A DNA stretch of 6,151 nucleotides. Origin: Beijerinckiaceae bacterium (GTDB lineage Bacteria > Pseudomonadota > Alphaproteobacteria > Rhizobiales > Beijerinckiaceae). The notes beneath the pieces were generated by a model, which saw nothing but the letters and a program-made list of their open reading frames with translations, was not told where the DNA came from and ran no database searches. Below are positions 1 through 5,035 of this stretch, in pieces (position 1 is the stretch's first letter; every line of letters begins with the position of its first letter). The DNA is taken from assembly GCA_947458675.1 (NCBI GenBank), contig CANHAW010000142.1, positions 1 through 6,151 of the forward strand. The letters run 5' to 3'. The position numbers were made by a program, and so were the translations under genes.

Positions 1-635
1 AGCGAGCCGAGCACATTGTTGCGGCGGTCGAAAATCGGCGCGGCAATGCCGGTGACGCCGCGCGTCACCTGGCTTTCGGTCTTGTCGAAACCGGCCTGGC
101 GGATGGCCCGCAATCTGGCGCGCAGGGCATTGAGATTTTCGCCAAGATCTGCCTCGCTTACCGCCTGCGGATCGGCCTCGTAAAGCTTGCGGATCTGCAC
201 CGAGGGGAGATGGGCGAGAATGATGCGCGAGGCCGCGCCCGACAAAAGCGGACGCGCTTTGCCGCGCTCATAATTGGAATGAAAACTGGCGCGGCCCTGT
301 TCCTGATGGACGCATAAGACGCGCTCGCGATAGCGACGGCACAAAAGCGCAATGCCATCCATATCCGCCACCAGCTCTTCCATCACCGGACGGCTTGCCG
401 TGATCAGAAGATCGCGCTCGCGCATATTGTAATCGAGTTCGGCAAGGCGCGGCCCCAAAGTATAGCCGATCTCGGGCAATGAGGTGAGCAGGCCCGCATC
501 GGTGAGAACTTTGAGATAGCGATACAGGGTGGAGCGCGTATAGCCCAGACGCGCCTGCATTTCCTCAAGCGTCCATTCCAGCCGCTCGCCCTCGAACAGG
601 TCGAGGATCACGATCATGCGCTCAAGAGAATTCAA
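1..635 (-). CDS. IclR-family transcriptional regulator, 3' end missing
   Basis: A DNA-binding regulator of the IclR family, of which 211 residues are visible; relatives are about 250-270 residues, so roughly the last 40-60 lie off the left edge. Residues 1-50 form the winged helix-turn-helix, starting with SLERMIVILDLF and running through the recognition segment GYTRSTLYRYLKVL and AGLL. The effector-binding domain follows: NYERGKARPLLSGAASRIILAHLP (about 121-144) and RGVTGIAAPIFDRR (192-205) are typical IclR landmarks. The effector cannot be read from the sequence. I chose the TTG at 633-635 as start because it places the protein directly before the conserved SLER segment and has AGGA seven bases upstream; the first in-frame ATG (615-617) would cut into the first helix. 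The flavoprotein gene lies 65 bp upstream on the same strand with no convincing terminator between, so co-transcription is possible. Family assignment is firm; target and ligand are unknown. Confidence 0.93.
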   Translation of the reverse strand, partial: MNSLERMIVILDLFEGERLEWTLEEMQARLGYTRSTLYRYLKVLTDAGLLTSLPEIGYTLGPRLAELDYNMRERDLLITASRPVMEELVADMDGIALLCRRYRERVLCVHQEQGRASFHSNYERGKARPLLSGAASRIILAHLPSVQIRKLYEADPQAVSEADLGENLNALRARLRAIRQAGFDKTESQVTRGVTGIAAPIFDRRNNVLGS

Positions 636-640
636 TGCCC

Positions 641-646
641 TGTCCT
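641..646 (-). promoter_or_regulatory. Ribosome binding site supporting the TTG start of the IclR gene
   Basis: On the minus strand this reads AGGACA. Its AGGA core (643-646) is seven bases from the TTG at 633-635. It is the main reason for preferring this TTG over the downstream ATG at 615-617 or a TTG further upstream at 672-674. Confidence 0.5.
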
Positions 647-700
647 GCCCATTGGGATTCCGGGCAACATCCAAAACCTGACGCTGCCGATTGGCAAGCC

Positions 701-1927
701 CTAACTGGTCGACCCCGCCAACCAGCGTGCTGCCGCCTGCCCCGCCGCATGGCCGGTGGCAAAACAGGCCTGCAGGAGATAGCCCCCGGTCGGGGCTTCC
801 CAATCGAGCATTTCCCCGCAGATGAAAATGCCTGGGCATTTGCGCAGCATCAGTCCGTCGTCGAGCTCATCGAAGGAAAGGCCCCCGGCCGAAGAAATGG
901 CGCGATCCAGCCCTTTGGCTGCATGCAGCCGCAAGGGCAGATTCTTGATCAGCGCAGCCAATGCGACAGGATCCTGCGGCAGATCGCGCGCCGACTCGCG
1001 CAGCAACCCCAGCGCCACCGGCGAAAGACCCGTCACTTTGCGCAGGAAATTATTGCCGGACTGGCTGCCGCGCGGGCGCGCCAATTTGGCAGCCAGCGCA
1101 TCATGCGAAAGATCGGGATGAAGATCGACCTGCAGCAGCGCCTCGCCATGCGCCTTGATTGCATCGCGCAAGAGGGATGACAGCGCATAAATGGCGCCGC
1201 CCTCGATGCCGTCATGGGAAATCATCGCCTCGCCGCGCACGCTTGTTCCGGCAAAGGACAGACGCAGCGGCTTCAATGGCGCACCGGCGAAACGGGCTGA
1301 AAACACATCGGACCAGTGAACGAGAAAGCCGCAATTTGCAGGCATAAATGCACGCACGGACAAGCCTTGTGCGCGGAAAGATTCAAGCCATGATCCATTC
1401 GAGCCGAGCTTTGGCCAGGAAGCGCCGCCAAGCGCAAAAACATATGCATCGGCCAGCGGTGCGCGCTCGCCCTCTAAATTGCGAATGACAGGCGCGCCGC
1501 TCGCATCGAAATCCTCGAACCTATGGCGCGTGCGCAAGACGACACCCAAAGCATCGAGCCGGCGCAACCAGGCGCGCAACAGGGGCGAAGCCTTGAAGCT
1601 TTGCGGAAAGACACGCCCGCTTGTTCCCGCAAAAGTCGGCTGGCCGAGCCCGGCGCTCCAAAGCCGCAGATCATCGGGCGAAAAAGCACGAATGAAAGGC
1701 TCCAGATGCGCCGATGCCTCGCGATAGCGCGCCAGAAATGGATCCAGCGATTCCGTATGGGTGAGATTGAGCCCACCCCGCCCGGCCATCAGAAATTTGC
1801 GGGCCGGCGAGGGCATGGAATCATAGATCGTGACCGCCATTCCGGCTTTGGCCATGGCTTCCGCCGCCATCAATCCGGCTGGACCGGCGCCGATCACGGC
1901 AGCTGTTCTGGCTCTGGGTGACGGCAA
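701..1927 (-). CDS. TIGR03862-type FAD flavoprotein (HI0933/YhiN family)
   Basis: A soluble FAD-binding protein of 408 residues in the HI0933/YhiN family, most like the subgroup named TIGR03862. The family also carries names such as BaiN-like or aminoacetone oxidase-like, but no substrate is secure for this subgroup. Visible motifs are the dinucleotide-binding GAGPAG (residues 13-18) in the N-terminal Rossmann fold, RGGLNLTHT (50-58; family GGxNxTN), FALGGASWPKLGSNGSW (164-180), and the C-terminal FAD-contact block CGEMLDWEAPTGGYLLQACF near 370-389 followed by ATG. The start is TTG (1925-1927): the frame has a stop 12 codons upstream and TTG is the only usual start codon before the Rossmann fold; the upstream GAGCGAG is only a weak ribosome binding site. 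The gene is divergent from the pseudouridine synthase gene and 65 bp upstream of the IclR regulator. Length is normal and no key motif is missing. Function beyond 'flavoprotein' is not assignable. Confidence 0.93.
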   Translation of the reverse strand: MPSPRARTAAVIGAGPAGLMAAEAMAKAGMAVTIYDSMPSPARKFLMAGRGGLNLTHTESLDPFLARYREASAHLEPFIRAFSPDDLRLWSAGLGQPTFAGTSGRVFPQSFKASPLLRAWLRRLDALGVVLRTRHRFEDFDASGAPVIRNLEGERAPLADAYVFALGGASWPKLGSNGSWLESFRAQGLSVRAFMPANCGFLVHWSDVFSARFAGAPLKPLRLSFAGTSVRGEAMISHDGIEGGAIYALSSLLRDAIKAHGEALLQVDLHPDLSHDALAAKLARPRGSQSGNNFLRKVTGLSPVALGLLRESARDLPQDPVALAALIKNLPLRLHAAKGLDRAISSAGGLSFDELDDGLMLRKCPGIFICGEMLDWEAPTGGYLLQACFATGHAAGQAAARWLAGSTS

Positions 1928-1998
1928 AGTCTCGCTCGCAGAAAAAAGGGTGAAGAAGCTTTAGTCGCAAACGGGCGGACGTGCTATGCCCTGCAGCC
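1928..1998. promoter_or_regulatory. Divergent intergenic region, possible rightward promoter
   Basis: This 71-bp gap separates two outward-facing genes, so promoters for both must lie in or overlap it. For the plus strand, TATGCC at 1985-1990 could be a -10 box; an 18-bp spacer would place the poor -35 candidate TTAGTC at 1961-1966. If real, transcription would begin a few bases before the ATG at 1999, giving a nearly leaderless mRNA, which would explain why no ribosome binding site is visible. For the minus strand I find no convincing promoter hexamers. This is inference from weak matches. Confidence 0.25.
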
Positions 1999-3141
1999 AT
2001 GAACCAGTTTGCCAAGCGCCGCCACCAGATGGGCCTGTTCGGCCCGGTCGAGGCGGAAGAGACCGAATTGCAGAAAGCTGCGCCCGCGTTGCTCGCCACG
2101 CCGGAGGCCGGCATTTGCGCCTATGAAATCGAAGCCGAAGAGAACGGCCAGCGGCTCGACCGTGTGCTGGCGGCACGCGCCGAGGCGGCGCAGATCGCCT
2201 TGTCGCGCACACGCATCCGCACGCTGATCGAGGACAATCGCGTCACACTGGCAGGAAAGCCCGCGACCGATCCCGGCCAGAAGGTGAAAACGGGACAGAC
2301 CGTCACCATCGACATTCCCGAAGCGGCCCCCGCCGAGCCGCAAGCAGAAAACATCCCCCTCGATGTTGTTTTCGAGGATGAACATCTCATCGTCATCGAC
2401 AAGCCCGCCGGCCTCGTCGTTCATCCAGCCAGCGGCCATGAGAGCGGCACGCTGGTCAATGCGCTGATCGCCCATTGCGGCGCCTCGCTGTCAGGCATTG
2501 GCGGCGTGAAACGTCCGGGCATCGTCCATCGCATCGACAAGGATACGTCGGGCCTGCTTGTCGTGGCGAAAACCGATGCGGCGCATCAGGGACTTTCAGC
2601 GCTTTTTGCCGATCACGGCCGCACCTTGTCGCTGACGCGCGAATATGTGGCTTTTGTCTGGGGCCGCATGGAGCGCCGCTCGGGCATGGTGGAGGCGGCA
2701 CTGGCCCGCCACCCGCATAATCGCGAGAAAATGGCCGTGTCGCGCTCCGATCGTGCACGCGATGCCATCACCCATTGGCAGGCAGAAGAATTTTTCACCT
2801 CCGGCACGGCGCCGCTGACGCGCGTCGCCTGCCAGCTGGAAACCGGAAGGACGCACCAGATCCGCGTGCATCTGGCCCATATCGGCCATCCCCTGCTGGC
2901 CGATTCCGTCTATGGATCCGGGTTCAAGACCAAGGCGCATCATCTGGGGCCACAGACGAGGGCCGCCCTTGCCGCCCTTGGCTCGCGACAGGCGTTGCAT
3001 GCCAGACGGCTCGGCTTTGAGCATCCGGTCACCGGCGAGGAACTTCTGTTCGAAAGTCCCCTGCCCGCCGATCTCGCCGCATTGGCGCTGGCCTTGCAGG
3101 CGGATGCCGGGGCTGACGGCCGGAAGCTGACGGCAAAGTGA
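1999..3141 (+). CDS. rluD: RluD-like 23S rRNA pseudouridine synthase (RluA family)
   Basis: Converts uridines to pseudouridine in RNA. Residue numbers use the ATG at 1999 (380 residues). An N-terminal S4 RNA-binding domain (about 42-106) starts at YEIEAEENGQRLDRVLAAR. The catalytic domain has FEDEHLIVIDKPAGLVVHPA (125-144), then HRIDKDTSG, whose aspartate D180 is the catalytic nucleophile of the family, and GRTHQIRVHLAH (283-294). The segment RHPHNREKMAVS (237-248) resembles E. coli RluD more than RluA or RluC as I recall them, suggesting the helix 69 uridines of 23S rRNA as substrate, but paralogue-level specificity is inferred. The start is uncertain: GTG at 1981 and ATG at 2029 are in frame and none has a clear ribosome binding site. 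About 40 residues precede the S4 domain. The gene lies upstream of rpoH on the same strand, an arrangement I recall in other rhizobial relatives. Confidence 0.93.
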   Translation: MNQFAKRRHQMGLFGPVEAEETELQKAAPALLATPEAGICAYEIEAEENGQRLDRVLAARAEAAQIALSRTRIRTLIEDNRVTLAGKPATDPGQKVKTGQTVTIDIPEAAPAEPQAENIPLDVVFEDEHLIVIDKPAGLVVHPASGHESGTLVNALIAHCGASLSGIGGVKRPGIVHRIDKDTSGLLVVAKTDAAHQGLSALFADHGRTLSLTREYVAFVWGRMERRSGMVEAALARHPHNREKMAVSRSDRARDAITHWQAEEFFTSGTAPLTRVACQLETGRTHQIRVHLAHIGHPLLADSVYGSGFKTKAHHLGPQTRAALAALGSRQALHARRLGFEHPVTGEELLFESPLPADLAALALALQADAGADGRKLTAK

Positions 3142-3201
3142 AGAAAATTTAATCTGCCCTATAAGCGCTGCGCGCCATAGCCGCCCAGCACCGGGCTTTG
3201 A

Positions 3202-3223
3202 TATGCAAACCATTGCTATGCAA
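3202..3223. repeat. Two direct copies of TATGCAA, 15 bp apart
   Basis: TATGCAA occurs at 3202-3208 and again at 3217-3223, with start-to-start spacing of 15 bp (about one and a half helical turns). The second copy also forms the right arm of the hairpin at 3211-3225. The pair sits about 22-43 bp upstream of the candidate rpoH -35 box, a place where an activator or repressor could bind. No known operator is recognised, and a chance repeat cannot be excluded. Confidence 0.3.
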
Positions 3224-3231
3224 TGATTTTT
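3207..3231 (+). terminator. Weak intrinsic terminator-like hairpin after rluD
   Basis: CATTGC (3211-3216) pairs with GCAATG (3220-3225) around a TAT loop. After a C-A mismatch, AAA (3207-3209) pairs with TTT (3227-3229), and the T run ends at 3231. It lies 65 bp after the rluD stop codon. The stem is short and only half GC, so termination would be partial at best; it could equally be part of the repeat region upstream of the rpoH promoter. Confidence 0.35.
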
Positions 3232-3244
3232 CTAGAAGTGCGAG

Positions 3245-3273
3245 CTTGAAGCGACCCCTGCAAGACCTATCTA
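3245..3273 (+). promoter_or_regulatory. Candidate sigma-32-type promoter of rpoH
   Basis: CTTGAA (3245-3250) and TATCTA (3268-3273) are separated by exactly 17 bp, and CC precedes the -10 box. Alphaproteobacterial heat-shock promoters have CTTGAA-type -35 boxes and a -10 starting with C or CY before TAT, so this fits sigma-32 well; it is also a tolerable housekeeping promoter (TTGAAG, 16 bp, TATCTA). Transcription would start near 3280, leaving a leader of about 130 nt before rpoH. In Caulobacter, rpoH is known to have a sigma-32-dependent promoter, so autoregulation is plausible here. Assignment rests on sequence match only. Confidence 0.6.
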
Positions 3274-3279
3274 ACCATG

Positions 3280-3409
3280 TTCTTCGGTTCTGGCCTCGCC
3301 CCCTTTTAGCCATTGTTGAGCAAAACTATATGTCTGAAGGACCCGAGCGCGACCATTGGTCGGCCGGGGCCGAACCTGCCAATTCTGGGGGTTCGAACAG
3401 GAGGATGGA
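3280..3409 (+). other. rpoH mRNA leader with competing hairpins
   Basis: If the promoter at 3245-3273 is used, this is an untranslated leader of about 130 nt. Two mutually exclusive hairpins can form just before the ribosome binding site. In the first, GGTCGGC (3358-3364) pairs with GCCG (3369-3372) and ACC (3374-3376), with a bulged A. In the second, CGAACC (3371-3376) pairs with GGTTCG (3390-3395), ending four bases from the AGGAGG. CCATT (3353-3357) could also pair with AATGG at the start codon (3409-3413). These pairings are seen by eye and no folding energy was computed. A role in heat control of translation is conjecture. Confidence 0.35.
3399..3404 (+). promoter_or_regulatory. Strong ribosome binding site of rpoH
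   Basis: AGGAGG, a perfect anti-16S core, ends five bases before the ATG at 3410. It fixes the start of rpoH: the longer in-frame reading from a codon at 3356 would add 18 residues with no family resemblance. The ATG at 3405 directly after the site is out of frame with rpoH. Confidence 0.9.
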
Positions 3410-4321
3410 ATGGCTGCTGCGCTTCCCATGATTTCGTCCGAGAGCGGGCTGTCCCGCTATCTCGCCGAAATCCGCCGGTTCCCGATGCTGGCGCCGGAGG
3501 AAGAATATATGCTCGCCCGCAGCTGGCGCGAGCATGGCGATCGCGATGCTGCGCATCGTCTGGTCACATCGCATCTTCGCCTCGTTGCCAAAATCGCCAT
3601 GGGCTATCGCGGTTATGGCCTGCCGATTGGCGAAGTCATTTCGGAAGGCAATGTCGGCCTGATGCAGGCCGTGAAAAGATTCGAGCCTGAAAAAGGCTTC
3701 CGCCTTGCCACTTACGCCATGTGGTGGATCCGCGCCTCGATCCAGGAATATATCCTGCGCTCCTGGTCGCTGGTGAAAATGGGCACGACCGCCAATCAGA
3801 AGAAACTCTTCTTCAATCTGCGCAAGGCCAAGAGCCAGATTTCGGCGCTGGAAGATGGCGATCTGCGCCCCGATCAGGTCGCCACCATTGCTCATCGCCT
3901 GGGCGTGACCGAGCAGGATGTCATTGACATGAATCGCCGCATGTCTGGCGATGCTTCGCTCAATGCGCCGCTGCGCGCCGAAGGCGATGGCGAATGGCAG
4001 GATTGGCTGGTGGATGATTCCTCGAGCCAGGAATCGATTCTGGCCGAACGCGAGGAAAGCAGCAATCGGCTCGATGCTTTGCGCGCAGCGCTTGGCGTGC
4101 TCAACGAGCGCGAACGCCGGATTTTCGAGGCCCGCCGCCTCATCGACGAGCCGGTGACGCTGGAAGAATTGTCCGAAGAATTCAACATTTCACGCGAGCG
4201 CGTGCGCCAGATCGAAGTGCGCGCTTTCGAAAAAGTCCAGGCGGCCGTGAAAGCCGGCGTGGCGAAAATGGAATCTCTGCCTGCAGCCGGCCCGCAGATT
4301 GAATTGCGCGCGGGCGCCTGA
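3410..4321 (+). CDS. rpoH: RNA polymerase heat-shock sigma factor RpoH (sigma-32)
   Basis: Directs core RNA polymerase to heat-shock promoters (chaperones and proteases) in the cytoplasm. At 303 residues it has the usual length for alphaproteobacterial RpoH. Region 1.2 begins LSRYLAEIRRFPMLAPEEEY (14-33). Region 2 runs from HLRLVAKIAMGYRGYGLP (55-72) through GFRLATYAMWWIRASIQEYI (96-115), including the -10 recognition helix. The RpoH box, NQKKLFFNLRK (129-139), is the hallmark that separates RpoH from RpoD and other sigma factors. Region 4 holds the helix-turn-helix VTLEELSEEFNISRERVRQI (249-268). The middle segment GDASLNAPL...EWQDWLVDD and the overall similarity resemble Sinorhizobium RpoH1 as I recall it, rather than RpoH2. 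The AGGAGG at 3399-3404 sets the start. It is followed by a strong terminator at 4341-4369, and upstream it probably has its own heat-shock-type promoter. Many alphaproteobacteria carry further rpoH copies; whether this one does cannot be seen here. Confidence 0.98.
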   Translation: MAAALPMISSESGLSRYLAEIRRFPMLAPEEEYMLARSWREHGDRDAAHRLVTSHLRLVAKIAMGYRGYGLPIGEVISEGNVGLMQAVKRFEPEKGFRLATYAMWWIRASIQEYILRSWSLVKMGTTANQKKLFFNLRKAKSQISALEDGDLRPDQVATIAHRLGVTEQDVIDMNRRMSGDASLNAPLRAEGDGEWQDWLVDDSSSQESILAEREESSNRLDALRAALGVLNERERRIFEARRLIDEPVTLEELSEEFNISRERVRQIEVRAFEKVQAAVKAGVAKMESLPAAGPQIELRAGA

Positions 4322-4340
4322 CAGCTCCAGGACAAAATGC

Positions 4341-4369
4341 AAAAGGGCGGCCAACGGCCGCCCTTTTTT
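4341..4369. terminator. Bidirectional intrinsic terminator between rpoH and the SDR gene
   Basis: AAAAGGGCGGCC (4341-4352) pairs perfectly with GGCCGCCCTTTT (4356-4367) around the loop AAC. Six T follow the GC stem on the plus strand (4364-4369) and four T on the minus strand (4341-4344 read in reverse). It starts 19 bp after the rpoH stop and lies 2 bp beyond the stop of the convergent minus-strand gene, so it can end transcripts from both sides. Confidence 0.93.
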
Positions 4370-4371
4370 GC

Positions 4372-4998
4372 TTACACAAGCAAATCAGATGCAATCGCAT
4401 GCACGCCGGGGCGCGCAGCCAAAGCGGCATCGAGCATGGCCTGTGCAATCTTCTGCGCCGGATTGATCCGATATTGGGACGGCAGAACAGGACCGATGGC
4501 GCCGAATAAAATTTGCAACATGCGCTCGACCGGTCTGCGCTCTTCGCGCATGCCACCGATCAGACCGGGACGCACAAAGGTCAAGGAGCCAAAACCCAAC
4601 GCCTGCAGATCGCGCTCCGTTTCGCCTTTGACGCGATTGTAGAAGAAAAGCGATTGCGCTTTGGCCCCCAGAGCAGAATTGAGCACGAAGACATTCACGC
4701 CATTCTGCTTGCCCAGACGCGCGACGAGCAGCGGATAATCATGATCGATGCGACGAAAAGCCTGCTGAGATCCGGCCTTGCGCATTGTTGTGCCCAAGGC
4801 GCAGACAATCGCATCGGCCTGCCACCAGGGCGCATCGGGCAGGCAATCGAAATCGACGACAGGCGCAAAGAGTTTTTCCTGCGCCGGAATGGCGCGGCGC
4901 ACGGGCGCAACAATGTGGCTGACATCTGGATTGGCAAGCGCAAGATCGAGCAGATAGCGCCCGACAAGACCGGTCGATCCGAGAATGATCAGGCGCAA
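4372..4998 (-). CDS. TIP30/HTATIP2-like NAD(P)-binding SDR-superfamily protein
   Basis: A small (208-residue) Rossmann-fold protein of the atypical short-chain dehydrogenase superfamily, close to the TIP30/HTATIP2 group. The nucleotide-binding loop GSTGLVG is at 7-13. CALGTTMRKAGSQQAF (66-81) with RIDHDYPL after it matches the CLGTTRxKAG...VDxDY pattern of TIP30 proteins. NSALGA (107-112) and YNRVKGETE (120-128) supply the serine region and the YxxxK pair (Y120, K124). RPGLIGG (143-149) follows. The physiological substrate is unknown; bacterial members are usually annotated only as oxidoreductases or NAD(P)H-binding proteins. The start is TTG at 4996-4998, nine bases from GGAGG; another TTG at 5002-5004 would be only three bases from it. 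A longer reading from 5187 overlaps the upstream gene and adds nothing family-like. It lies 37 bp downstream of the membrane-protein gene, probably in one operon. Confidence 0.9.
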   Translation of the reverse strand: MRLIILGSTGLVGRYLLDLALANPDVSHIVAPVRRAIPAQEKLFAPVVDFDCLPDAPWWQADAIVCALGTTMRKAGSQQAFRRIDHDYPLLVARLGKQNGVNVFVLNSALGAKAQSLFFYNRVKGETERDLQALGFGSLTFVRPGLIGGMREERRPVERMLQILFGAIGPVLPSQYRINPAQKIAQAMLDAALAARPGVHAIASDLLV

Positions 4999-5007
4999 AG
5001 GCAAAAG

Positions 5008-5012
5008 CCTCC
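5008..5012 (-). promoter_or_regulatory. Ribosome binding site of the SDR gene
   Basis: GGAGG on the minus strand, nine bases before the TTG at 4996-4998. It lies in the 37-bp gap after the stop of the upstream gene. This supports separate initiation at TTG within a shared transcript. Confidence 0.65.
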
Positions 5013-5035
5013 GTAAGACACGACCCGGCGCCGCA

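Noticed and set aside
158..358. 66-codon minus-strand frame inside the IclR gene
   Set aside because: It is a different frame of the same strand from the clear IclR coding frame, which has full family motifs across the same bases.
636..700. Terminator between the flavoprotein and IclR genes
   Set aside because: Only a four-base TGCC/GGCA stem is present and no T tract follows on the minus strand.
635..1180. 181-codon open frame on the plus strand
   Set aside because: It lies antisense to the flavoprotein gene, has no recognisable domain, and is the kind of frame produced opposite GC-rich coding sequence.
1984..2475. 163-codon minus-strand frame opposite the RluD-like gene
   Set aside because: Antisense shadow; the plus strand has S4 and pseudouridine synthase motifs throughout and the shadow has none.
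3160..3165. TATAAG as a -10 promoter box after rluD
   Set aside because: The hexamer is good but nothing like TTGACA or CTTGAA is found 16-18 bp upstream.
2596..3213. 205-codon minus-strand frame opposite the end of the RluD-like gene
   Set aside because: Antisense to the catalytic domain, arginine- and glycine-rich with no family motif or ribosome binding site.
3356..3409. Eighteen-codon N-terminal extension of RpoH
   Set aside because: The residues do not resemble any RpoH N-terminus and the perfect AGGAGG at 3399-3404 points to the ATG at 3410.
3355..3409. Classical ROSE or fourU RNA thermometer before rpoH
   Set aside because: No UYGCU anti-ribosome-binding motif and no run of four U is present near the AGGAGG.
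3326..3895. 189-codon minus-strand frame opposite rpoH
   Set aside because: Antisense shadow of the highly conserved region 2 of RpoH; the length reflects GC-rich codon bias.
4513..5016. 167-codon plus-strand frame opposite the SDR gene
   Set aside because: It would run through the strong SDR motifs on the other strand and has no recognisable protein content.
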